A DNA stretch of 64,000 nt from Centropus unirufus (lineage: Eukaryota > Chordata > Aves > Cuculiformes > Centropidae). The notes below the pieces were generated by a model. The model saw only the letters and a program-made list of their open reading frames with translations, had not been told where the DNA came from and ran no database searches. Positions 1 through 12,000 of the stretch are shown piece by piece. The DNA is taken from NCBI GenBank assembly GCA_013397695.1, contig VYZI01000147.1, forward strand, positions 641,822 through 705,821. Reading direction: 5' to 3'. Position 1 is the first letter of the stretch, and every line of letters begins with the position of its first letter. The position numbers and the translations under genes are program-made.

Positions 1-870
1 ATAAGATAAGGGTATCATTAAAGCAGAAGGAGAAGTTGCAGTAGTTAGGAGGTGACTTACGGTACTGCTCAGCATTTTAATTAAAGAGTTCATTTGAACA
101 GACAAGAACCTTCACATAAAAAAGAAAACAGCAAAACCACTTGAATGCGAGACTAAATGGGAGAGCAAAGATAACCTTCAGACTCTGTGACAACTTCGGA
201 CTTGCTAAACACACATAGCGCTGTCTTGAACCTACATTTACCCGATAGCAGTGTTTGAAAATCAAGTAGGTAAACTTATGGAGAATTATTTATAAGCATC
301 GGTATTTAACATTGAATCTAATCATTGGATCTAATTGAAAATATAGCATAGTATAAGTGAACATCAGGTCTGGTAGAATGCCCTGGGCGGCACTCTGTTT
401 TAAAGCCCAAATCTTAAAAATTCCTTAAAGTCTGTGAAGTTATTTGAATTTTCTTGAAACTTTCATTAAATTTGTGGATTCATGAGGATGTGACTGGTCA
501 ACTTATGTCAGTTCAGCAAGGCTCTCCTGAGTTCACTCCCTTAAACAAAAAATACTTTTAAAATGCTATGTTATCTTATTTTTTCACCTTTCTAGGAGCT
601 TAATCAATTCCCATTCAGTTGCTGCCACTCAATATCAGTTTTAGCTAGTGCAGAACAGTGTTTGAAACATCACTGAAAGAGAAGAATATGGATTAAAACA
701 GGCATGTGCAATAAGATGGGGCAAAGAGGTTTTTGCAGAACTCTTTGGCTGCGTTGTAGAGGACCAGATCAGGAAAGAATCAGGAGAAATTCCAGGAGCA
801 GAACTGTGGGGATGAGTGAATTGAAAGAGAGGACAGTGCATTCAGATGTTTGTTTTCCTCTCTCCACACC

Positions 871-935
871 ATTAATCTAACCTAGGTCAGTTTAGATTTA
901 GGTAGATTTTAGCAGTCTACCTAGGTTAGATTAAT
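871..935. repeat. 17-bp perfect inverted repeat (hairpin) with nested alternative stem
   Basis: ATTAATCTAACCTAGGT at 871-887 is exactly complementary to ACCTAGGTTAGATTAAT at 919-935, with a 31-base loop. Inside, GGTAGA (901-906) can pair with TCTACC (915-920), so two competing foldings exist. It lies within the PRKAR2B intron. It could be the terminus of a small DNA transposon, but no target-site duplication or transposon body was recognised. Confidence 0.85.
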
Positions 936-1661
936 GCATTTGTCCAAGCATCTCCTCCTGTTCTTCCCAGAAAACCTCTTCCTATTAGACCACAGTATTA
1001 TGTATTGTTCTTCTGGATTAGCTGCCACACCAGAAAATCCTAGTACTATTTTAATTCTCCCAGGGTTCCCATGGTGTGTCAAGCTGCTTCCTCTACATAC
1101 ATGCACAAAGCATGTTACCGCACCTTCTCCTTCACGCTCCAGAGCGTGCAGTTTGCTGGCAGTAGAATCAGGAGCTGCATGTCCTCTTCCCCCTCCACTT
1201 CGTATAAGCCAGCAAGGAGCAAATAAGATGATGATGAGATGCCTTGGGCCATTATTGAGAATGAGCACCAAGTCACTAGTACTGAAATTTATCTCTGTTC
1301 AGCCTAAAAACTGTTTTATCACTGGGAGGACCAGCAGCAGCAACAGCTCATCTAGGGGCCAACACAGACTTCTACGCTTCCTTTTTCCAGTGTCATTCAG
1401 AGAATTCATTCTTTTGGGTTTGTCTTTTAGGAGGAAACATTGCTGGATCTGATAACAACAGGTTACTTGGCCAGCAGTTAAAAAACCCGATTAACCTATT
1501 ACCAGTAACAGAGTGGCTCAAGGAACTGGTACTATCAAAGCTGTGCCGCACCCTAGCACTTAAAAGTTTGAATCCTTCCTTTTGCAAAAATTCACGAGCA
1601 GCGTTAGATCATCTGTTCTCTTTCAGGGAAATTTTATCGCTGCTAATGCTTGTAGAGAATA

Positions 1662-1702
1662 TTTCAAATTGGTTTTGACCCTTTTCAAATTGGTTTTGAC
1701 CC
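1662..1702. repeat. Two perfect 20-bp tandem copies, period 21
   Basis: TTTCAAATTGGTTTTGACCC occurs at 1662-1681 and again at 1683-1702, separated by one base. This looks like a recent local duplication in the intron. Confidence 0.9.
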
Positions 1703-4700
1703 CTATTACCTTTTAAGGTAATAAATTATACATATTCTTCACAAACATGCAAGAGCAATTTCTGGGCATATTGCCACTCAGGAACCTGGAGAATTACTGT
1801 AAGAAGCACAAATACTGATTAATCAATTAGAATTGATTAACTCAAGGGAAGATGAAAGAAAGCATGCTGCGACTGCATTGTATGAGTAGTGCACTCTTGC
1901 ACTTGGGACCAAAGCATTCCTTGAAAAGTGCTGCTAACAGAAGACTCTCATAGTGCTTTTAAATTTGTGAAGTTTTGGTGAATTAGTGGGAATTTATACA
2001 TGTAAGAGAGAGACTGGAATGCCGGAACATTTCAACACTACCCTCCTAGATGGCACAAAGCTCTTTGCAACTAAGGGGTTACCGGACAAATAATACTGCA
2101 CTTAATCCCTTATTTTCATCCTAGGGCAAATGTACTGCTTACATCAGATCTACCAAACAAGGATTTTCTCTGCCTTGCCCACTATCAGCTATTAAAGATG
2201 TTCTGCAAAAGAACCACTCAATGTGAGGTGCTTTCAGCTTAAGAATTTTGAAAACTGTTTGCAACTCTGAATTATTTCTGCTCGTTTTTTAGCAAGCTGC
2301 TAAAAATTCAAACACTGACCAGCTTGCTCAGAGGAGCTAGTTACAAAATAGAAAAAGCCTTACTGAGCCTGACTGATGAGCATGTACATGATATTTGAGA
2401 GCCATAATGCCAATATAGCATATCACCAGCTGGAGGAAGGTTAAGGTGAGTTCTCAAGAAAAATATTAATACTCAGGAATATTGGTTAAACAATCAAAAT
2501 ATAAATTAGATTTCTTACTAGTGAATAAGAGAGAATAAGAGTGAATAAGGGAGAGCTCGAGACATGAATTCTGTAATTTAGTCTTCCTTTTTGAGGTTCT
2601 GACTTGTTGATTAAGAGCTCATTTTCTTCCCATGATTTCCCTCCTTATATTTTGTTGCCTTTTTTTCTCTCTCTAGGGTTTCTTTCTTCCTATTCTGGTG
2701 TTCTGTCTGCATTTTTATCCTCTTAATATCATGCTGAGCATTAATTCATTGCTGGAAGCGAAGACAAGGTGACCAACAGGATGCTGATTTAACTGAGGTT
2801 CATTTTATAATAATGGTTGTAGGACTAAAGAATAAAGTGGTTTATGAACTCAAGGGTAACAGAAGAACTGCAGATTCACTTTGTTCATGTGATAATCTTT
2901 CGACTGTGTCTCAAAACTGTATCGTTTTTACAAGTCATAGGAGATAGGTGAGTCTAGTTACTACTGTGGTACTGAAGTGCAAAGCAATCTGATGCCTGCT
3001 TAGGTCACGCAGGCTGACTTGGATGTAAGCAGGAAATTAATTGAGATTTCCTCTTTACCAGGGAGCACTGCAGCAGCACACTCATCTTCCTTTTGGGCGA
3101 ATCCCAAAGCGTGTATGATCCTAACATATCATCCAATGCTCTGGGGAATTAACTGCTTCCAGCTAGTTGGAATTTCCCAGCTCCAGAAGTTACTTTTTAC
3201 ATCTGCCAATGTCACAACTTTTTGGTGATGATCATGCCCTACTTTCCATTTAATCTACGGTGCCTTCATTGATTTTGAATGAGTAGCACTTTGTCAGGCA
3301 ACAAATATTTGTATTGACAATTTAAACACTGATGCTTCTTGAAAGTCCCACTGTTTAAGAGTGGTTCTGTTTAGTTTAGAAGACTTTGGGTTTTTTTCCT
3401 TTACAAAATGACTTGGAGTAAATCTATAGACTAATACTAAGAAGACCTATACCTGGCAGAGTGGTAGCAAATCACTTGGTAGTCTGGCGGTTAAAAGAGC
3501 TGTTGGAATTTGGGAAGGTCATCTCATGGCCTGCCAGCTCTCGTGAATGAGTCAAAAGAATTCTTGCAAGGATATTTCAGCAACTACTAAAATAAAATGG
3601 CATTTTAATGTCCATTAATCAATGCCCATTACCTAACTCTTTTTTTTTTTAAGGAATTGCATTGAGATGTAATCGCCGTGTTTGTTTCGTTGACTTGAAA
3701 GAAATTGAGGCTAACATACTACTTTCAAATAACAAAACAGGTCTGGAGAGCAGTGCTTTTCTTGAGACAAAGTTTTTGTTAGGAGAGCTGTGAGTGATTA
3801 CTTTCAGTTTTTCACTTGACGTGGCAGGAAGGATGGAATCAGACACTTTCAAGGGAGAGTCCTTGGTAAACCAGTTACCATTACCGTCTAGGGCTTTTCT
3901 CTTCTGAATCCCATGCTGTCTTTTGTTTGTAACATTGTAAACACACACATGATTTTGTAGGTTTCAGATATGAAATGGCAATACATCAGGCTTTACCTAT
4001 GCATGTTTAGATTCCTGAAGGTACCTAGCATCTCAGTTTCACTTCAGGCACAGTAAAATATTTGCTAACTCATAACAGCATGATTCATAAAACTTCTTAG
4101 GTGCTGTGCTGTTCATCCCCATAATAACTACCAGATGTATTTTTTTACATTAATGTTCAGCTTCTGTGCTGTTGGTTCATGTGGCCACCATGGGATTACA
4201 GGAGAGAAGGGGAAACTACTTTTTGCTGCAGGTTGTAGTCTTCAGGTTACTTACTCGGGTAAAGACTGTCAGAGAGCATCAGACTCCCAGTGAAGGGTTG
4301 CTGAAGAGCATCTGGTGCCCGCTGTTGGGGAGAGAAAGCTCTCAGGAGCACAGTGAAGAGGAGGGCAGAGGTGCGGTGGTTGAGGGATTGTTTGTGTAGA
4401 TGGGAGCTTGTAGGCGAACTGGAAAGAACGCACAAGACAGTGCGGGTCTGCTAGAGTTGGTGCAGCGATAGTGGTGATGGGCCACAGGGAGTGCTGCCCA
4501 GCACCAGCTGGACCAGCCAGCCATGCCATACCTGGAGGTTTCAACCCAGATGCAGAGGTAGGATGTGACCATCTCGGTCTGAGGCTACTGGGTCAGTGGG
4601 CTGTGGTCAGTGCTGAGCTGCCGGCTGAAAGAACTGGAGAAGGATGTGAGAACAACCACATGGCACCAGGCAGGATAAACTGGAGCTTGACAGAATCTTT

Positions 4701-4769
4701 CAAGGCTCGACAAGAATACAAGTGCCTTTCTACAGTAGACAGAGGATCTATTGACTGAACTTCCTCTCA

Positions 4770-4935
4770 CATGGTGTCGTGATAGGATAAGACACAATGC
4801 ACACAAATGGAAATAGAAAAAAAAATGCATTTAAGAGTTAGAAAAGCCTTCTTTTTCTGTGAGGGTGGTCAGATGCTGGGACGGGTTGCCCAGAGAGGTT
4901 GTGGAGTTAATTTGCAGGTTTTGGGACAAAATAGC
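4770..4935 (+). mobile_element. CR1 LINE 3' fragment
   Basis: The stretch follows the CR1 3' region in order: a 'gtgataggataagac' block, an A-rich stretch, 'tctgtgagggtggtc', then 'gggttgcccagagaggttgt'. These match the general CR1 tail familiar from birds. It is truncated before the usual 3' end. Boundaries are approximate. The GC-richer sequence just upstream (about 4170-4770) was not recognised. Confidence 0.75.
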
Positions 4936-7900
4936 TAAGAATACATGCTGACTGTTTTTAACTAGTTATCAGTCATAGTCACATTCACATGTCCTTTATA
5001 TTAAATGTTTCCTTAGTTCAGTATTTTGAAGCTTTTAATTAGTGGGAAAATGTCATTTGATTGACTAGAAATACAGATTTAGTTTGTCAGGAAATTAAGG
5101 ATGCCTAGAGGCAGCGGCTGCCTGCCTGCAGTAGATTATTTTTACATTTTCCATTCTTGTCACCTTTAATTCAATTCAGTAATTGGTGACAACAAACTAT
5201 ATCACAGGACGTTCCCTGTCCCCGAGGCCATACCGTGCCATATGACATACATATGTACAGCTAAACACACTTGTACCACCCTCTCCTCCTAACCTCACCA
5301 AACCAAGCAACTAACCAGGTGGTTTTGCTTTACTGAGAGGAAGCCCTGGCTCAAACATTCTTCCAAACCATGACCAGGTTTTGTCAGGAAGAGTGATAGT
5401 TGGCACAAGCCAAAACTGTACCAGCTGGGTTAGAGCAAACCAACCCAGTCTATACCATGTCAGGGCTTGAGTCCACCCCCTGGTCCTGTTGAGTCTGTAC
5501 TTCATAGTGCCCAATTCTGACTGATATAAGTATGCAAAAGAACTTGATTAAAGGTTCATTTAAGCTAAATATATAAATAAAATAAAACCAGGGTAGGTAC
5601 CATCTTGGTCTGGGTAAGAGAGGGAAGAAAACCCCATCTCCACTTGAGGTGACATCAGAGGATGTATCATTCTGGCTGATGCTGGTGAGGGAACTAATGC
5701 TCCTTTGCACTCCTGCTTCCCAGTAGTTAAACCCACAACTGAAAACAAGGGTGACGGAGACAGTAATGACAGCTGTAACTATGATGTGTTTGTTCACTTG
5801 TCTAGTAAATTATTTTGTGAAATCATGCTTTGTCACTAAGGATTCTTGAGTGAAACACAACTGCACTTCAAAACAAGAAAATATCTTTATGAGAACAACA
5901 TCTTGATATTAATTTGCTTTGTGTTGTGAATGTGTCTTTCAGAAAATGTCATTTCCCATTCAGCGCCTTTGCTTTTAAGGAAGTTAAAATACTTTCTCTG
6001 TCACAAAGGATGGTGATCAAAGGGTGCTTTCATAGCAACAACTCAAGGTTCCCATAGTTTTCTCAAAAATGCTCCATATTTTTGAAGTATTCACATGCTT
6101 CACAGTTTGGAATGAAAAAAAAAATCTATTGCTTGTATTAATCAGAGTATGTATTTAAACATTATATAAGCGATCAAATTTCAAACTTCAGATTTGGTCT
6201 TTTATATTCATAGAGTGTGTTGTCCTTAGGTAGAATAGATGCTTTATTGTATTTTAACAAACTGTACTAAGATAATGAAATTTTGGAGGAAGTCGCAAAG
6301 ATTGCACAACGTAAGTGTTTAATGCTTCAGATTCTTTACATATTGTATTTCTGTTAAAAATGTCACCATGTTTTTAAAGTCTTATTCTTTAGAATGTAGG
6401 TTACCAGATTGCCATGACATTACACATAGCAGATATACAAACACTGATATAAAAAGCCTCTTCCTCTTTTCATTCAATATGTATTTTTAAGGCTAGAACT
6501 GCTTGAAGAAGGGAAAGATTTCAAACTGCCCCATTTTACAAAATACCAGGATTAATTTTGTGTACGATAATAGAACTACCTTTTAATTCTAAAATGACAC
6601 ATCTTTCTCCATTCAAAGTAGCTATAGAGGGTGCCAGGAAATTGGGCCTCAGTTTGGCAGAAAGTCAAGAGGATTCACACAGCAGCAAGCTGGGCGTGCA
6701 AGTTTTATAATTCTCTTGGTAAAAGCAAAGAACACCTGCCTGGTTTGGTTATTGCAGTCTGCTCTGTCTTAATTCTACGTAGGAAGCTTTGGGAAAGGGA
6801 CCAGTTGTCTTTAAGTTGCAAGCAATTTAGAAAGTGAAAAGAGATGTGTAATACTTCATCAGATAACAGGCAGTTGTTGACTTCTCAAATGTAACAAATA
6901 ACTTCAGGTGTTTGAAATGTTTGGGTTTTTTTTTCAAGGGAGTGGTATTTTGAATTCTACTCTGTTGTCTCGAGGTCATAGATTTACCTGCCAGGAAAGG
7001 AGTGCCTTTTGGTGAGCTTCATTCGTAATTATGAAGCTGAAAATGTTCTAACCTGAAATTGAGATGAAGCACCCTGGATAAGGATGATAGATCTATGTGT
7101 GACGCCTGCAGTAGCACAGATAACCATCTTTGTAGTTTAATCTTCTTTTCAAGACATCCTCGGAGTATTTTCATTTTCAAGGATCAAGGCCGATATAATT
7201 AATTTTTCTTGCATTGCTTGCATTTAGAGGATAACATAGACCCTCTGCCCCTCCATAAAGTGGGGAGAAATCTCCAGGTTCTTTTTGCTTTCCAAGGGCT
7301 GTTGCCTGGGGAGTCACTTTGGCCATTCACACGTAGAGCCAAGGGGAAGAGAATGAGCTTCTGCAAGGGCTTTTGATAAGGGTGATATTATGTCAGTTTT
7401 ACAGGTACTGTAGGAGTTCCTTTTATTTTACATAGGGAATACTGAAAGATTGAAGTAATATTACCTATTCATTTACGCATGAAAGTTTTTCAAAGGCAAG
7501 TCTTGCACAGCCAGTAGCATGCACACACTTTTCTGTTTCTCCGAAATGAACTATTGCCCATTCAACGAAATGCCACTAAAATCAATTACTAAAATTATAG
7601 TAAAATGATCCTTCTTTTTGGAAATATAGCTGTCTTTGCTAAAAAGGTTACTAAATAGCAGTGTAGTTAAGAGATTCCTTGCTGGCCTGTCCAGGCCGCC
7701 TGGTGTCTCACTGTATTTTACTGTGATTTTACTGTGTACTGGGGATGGATGCTGCCCTTCTTTTGGTTTTTTGGGGCCACACAACGAACTCTGAAATATA
7801 ATTGTGTTTAGCTTCTATTTTTTAAAAAGGCTTGGATAATAGTTTTAAAAGCTTTGCGTATGTAAAGCAATTCATCAGAATAAGCATGGAATTCTGCCTA

Positions 7901-8968
7901 ATTTTCTGTGTCTAAAAAATAAGTATCTAACTCTGAGTTCTTGGAGATCTCTGTCATCAGAGGAAGGAAAGGAAGGTCTCTGGAGAATGATTCAGAGCTA
8001 TCCATATATGTTTATCTCTGTCCATGGGCTGCAGAAGGACACCAGAGAGCTGGCTTAGGCTGGTCTTGTTTGGAAAGGCAAGAGCCAACTTTCAGTGGCT
8101 GGAAATGCCGAGTTGAAATATTGTAAAATGTGTGGGTATCTAAATCCACAGACTTTTCCTTACTGTGGTTTTCACGAGAACCTGCTTGTTTCAGTAGGAT
8201 GCATATTTAATAAATTCCAAGAAGTGGAGGGGAATTTTCTGTTTAGTGTCAGAATTTTAGACATATTGCTGATTAAACTGAAAATAAAATTTGAATTACT
8301 AAGTTACCATTTTAGGATTCACATTGATAATCCACAGTGAGCTATGCTCTTATTTTTTATAGAAATAGTAAAGTTTTTTAGCAGATTTACTTCAAAGAAG
8401 ACAAACTATGTAATTACGGATTTTTTTTTGCTATTAGACACTCATAATTCAAGTGCTGACATTTCCTTAGTCTGTCAACATTTCTACTAAACATTTGTAT
8501 TCCATTTAAGAGTTTTATAGTCTTGTGTAAATTCTTAATTCCCAAAGACTCCAGGATTTTCTTACTCAGCCAAAGGATTGCAGACCTTTCTACTTCCATC
8601 TGTCCCAACATTGTGCAGACATGGCATAATTTTTCAAAATATTTTACAAGCATTTCGGAATTATATTTTGTAAAATATTTCTAAAGACAAAAGCAGGTAA
8701 ATGTATTTTTTTGCAATACAAGCAATTTGTAGACCAGACTATGTTATCCTTGGAAGGGACAAAAAATGGAGCTGCACACTGGAAGAGGAAAAAGCTAATG
8801 CTGACTATTAAATAAAAACATCTTTCTGATTGATCCATCCTTTTCTGTAGCACAAACATTTTTATGTCTCAGCTCTACCTGCTTCTTTGTGAGGCTGAGC
8901 AGTTAATTTGGAGAGTAAATTTTTAAAATATGGATGATGATTTCTTGTCTTCATTTTCTTATAATTAG

Positions 8969-9075
8969 GAACAGATGTCTCAGGTGTTGGATGCAATGTT
9001 TGAAAAGCTGGTTGAAGGAGGGGAACACGTCATTGATCAAGGGGACGATGGTGACAACTTCTATGTCATTGATAG
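8969..9075 (+). CDS. PRKAR2B: PRKAR2B coding exon (residues about 161-196)
   Basis: The exon follows the acceptor ataattag and ends before gtgagt. It encodes EQMSQVLDAMFEKLVEGGEH and on to DNFYVIDR, the beginning of cAMP-binding domain A. It begins in phase 0 and ends after two bases of the Arg codon. No earlier PRKAR2B exon was found in positions 1-8968. Confidence 0.96.
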
Positions 9076-12000
9076 GTGAGTCGCTGTGTCTTATCATAGC
9101 ACAAAGTATTATGCACAAGTCCACTGAGAAAAAATTATTTCTCTGCTTGTATTTAACCCTTACATGTGTTTGCATGGGAGAAAGGAAAAAAAACCCCACA
9201 TATGAACCAGTCAAACCTTGTCAGGGCTACATAGAGCGGTTTTTGAAAGGAGGTGAATTTTTTATATGGAAATATGTTCCTGTCCTCTTCACGTATTGCT
9301 AGATCCCAAAAGCTGGATTATTTTTTTTCTTTTCACGTGCAAAGAGATCTAACACAAAACACGTGAGAAAAGTGTTACAGCTTGATATTTGAAATCTTAC
9401 TGCCGACTTTCTCATTCACATGAATGCGATCAGACCTCAAGTAGCTAAGTCACTACTCTTCATGTGGACATCTGTATGGAAAAAGCAGGTAATTAAGTGA
9501 AATTCTAGATATTGATCACTGTTCAGTGATCAGTGAGCCAGGAAGAGCATTTACTTTGGCATCTTTTAGAAGTCTGTTGACACAAACTCCAGACAGGCTA
9601 TCCCAAAACACCTTCTCTTCTTTGTACCTTTAGTTTTAGACTAATAAAATGGTTACTGAGAGTGTTTGAAAGGCATATTGCTGTGACTCTAAGAGGTGTA
9701 AAGGTTTAGTGTAGCTCAGCATAACCAGGTAGTCAGAAGAGATGATTATCAGGCTGTATTTAGCACTGGTGCATCTTCACCTTGAGTATTCTGTGCAGTT
9801 CTGGGGCCCACAATTTAGGAAGGATGACAGTTTAACAAGTTTTTTTAAACTTTTTTTTTTTTTTTTTAATTTAAGAAGTTGTTGACAGGGATGAAAGGCG
9901 TGTCCTAAGAAAACCGCCTAAGGACTTCGGGCTTGTCTAATTTGGAGAAAAGGAGGCTCTTTCATTGTCTTCTGCAGCTTCTTGAGGATGAGAAGTGGAG
10001 AGGGAATCGCTGATCTCCCCGGGATCCAGTGACAGGATGTGTGGGAATGGTTCAAAGCCATGCCAGAGGAGGTTTAGGCTTTATATTGGGAAGCATTTAT
10101 TTACTGAGAGGGTAGTCAAGCACTGGTACAGACTTCCAAGAGTTCGATGCCCCAAGCCTGGCAGCATTTAAGAGACATTTGGACAATGCCCTTAAACAAC
10201 ATGCTTTAACTTTTGCTCAGCCCTGAAATGGTCAGGTAGTTGGACTGGAAGATCTTTGTACGTCCCTTTCACCTGAACTTTTCAATCAGAAGATCATAGA
10301 AGTGTGCCAGGAAGAGTTAATGTTTTTTTCAGCTTTGTGAGGCAGTTTGTCATATCTTATCCAAAAAACTGCAAGGATTCACCGTATTCTGGCAGCCTTG
10401 CAGTTTTTAGGTGAATCACCTCTAAGTGATTTTTGCATTGAATTCACCTGATTGATCAACACGTGCTATGCAGGTATTCAGCACTGAATAAAATTGTGGC
10501 TCAGCATCAGTGGGGGTGGCTGTGTCATGTTTTACAAGATACCAGACCTTCTTGCATTCCCAAAGTTTAATGATGGCGATAAGAAATCCACACTATACGA
10601 GATAAATACGTATCTTTATTTTGTAGTCTGATGTTGCTTTCTGTATATGTTCCTTCTGTTTCCTGCATCTCCTCTCTTTATTGCATTATAAAATAGCTTA
10701 AAATATTGTGAAAGTGAAATAAGTTGTATTATTATTATTGTTATTATTATTATTTCAGTGATCATAGCAATTTTTTCAAAGACTTGTTGCGTTTGTATTT
10801 AGTGTGTTTAAACTGAAAGAAACAGATACTAAGTTAATTTTATTTTTTTAATAAGTTCTGGTGATCAATGCATCACTGTGAATTCAGCCTATCTTTAAGC
10901 TGAGTTAAGGTAAAAACTAAAAATCCTATCCTTCCCTTCGAAAAGGAACTACTTTCATTATTTATGGACGTAATTGAGATGTTTTTGCAAGGTATTCAAT
11001 ATCAAGTTTAACTTGCTTGTTTAAACAAGCAAATGTATTTCAAATTCTTTATCTTTGGAATTCGTGGTACAAGATTATATAGTGAGAGGCTGCTTTAGCA
11101 AAGACCAGGACTGGATTCTACTCACTGGTTTTGTATATTTTATTAACAGAGGTACATATGATATTTATGTAAAATGTGATGGTGTTGGGAGGTGTGTTGG
11201 AACCTATGATAACCGAGGAAGCTTTGGCGAGTTGGCCTTAATGTACAACACACCCAGAGCAGCTACAATTATAGCTACCTCTCCTGGTTCCATCTGGGGT
11301 TTGGTAAGTGAAATACTTATTTTAAGATACTATTTTAATTTTTTTATATAAATTGCACTACTGTTCTATATTGGCATAAAAAAAATTTATAATTTTGGAA
11401 AGAATAACATTAAAACTTCTGAGAACTCCCAACACGATACTGTCTTTTTCCAGAATTGGCAGAAGCAAACCTGAGGCTTTGTGAAAGACCGAGTTTTTTC
11501 TAAAAAAAATCGTTATTTAAATTCCATTTTAATTATAATTTTCCAAATTGCAAACCACTTGAAATTACTTAAACTTTATATAATGTTGTATTTATATTTA
11601 ATGTTTTCCCACATCTTGATAAGAAATGCCTTTGGTTCCACGGTAAAATTCAAGTGTGAGGTTATTTATGAGTGTGATTCTATCTAGATCTTTGACAACA
11701 GTAATAGAATTTAATACAATAGTAAAACTTTTCTTCAAGATGTACATACCGATCAAAAGACTGAGCCCAAGATAGCATTTTCCTGCTAAAGTGAAATGCA
11801 AGTTTCTTCACCATCTTAATCCTTGTGGGATCATGGCAGAATTTAGGATACTATAAGAACAGATGTGACTTGGTTTGGGTTGTATGGGCCAGCAAGTCCC
11901 ACTTGTAGCAGTGAAGGCTTGTAAAGCATTTCGCCTCATGTCTGTCACCAGGACATGGTCACGTGAAGTTAAAAAAACAGCATATGTGTAGTTTTTCTGT

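Larger units (their letters stand above)
1..8968 (+). other. PRKAR2B: Intron of PRKAR2B (upstream of the first exon in the window)
   Basis: No exon resembling the preceding PRKAR2B residues (the segment ending ...KDILLFKNLDP) could be found on the + strand, so this stretch is read as one intron truncated by the window edge. It contains a strong hairpin (871-935), a short tandem duplication (1662-1702) and a CR1 remnant (about 4770-4935). The rest shows no feature I can support. Confidence 0.75.

Noticed and set aside
934..1452. 172-codon open frame on the + strand
   Set aside because: It has no recognisable domain, low-complexity Ser stretches and no splice partners. It sits inside a PRKAR2B intron and is probably chance.
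1..8968. Earlier PRKAR2B exon (segment ending KDILLFKNLDP)
   Set aside because: Searched by eye for the expected codons and a GATCC-type end next to a donor; none found, so it probably lies upstream of the window.
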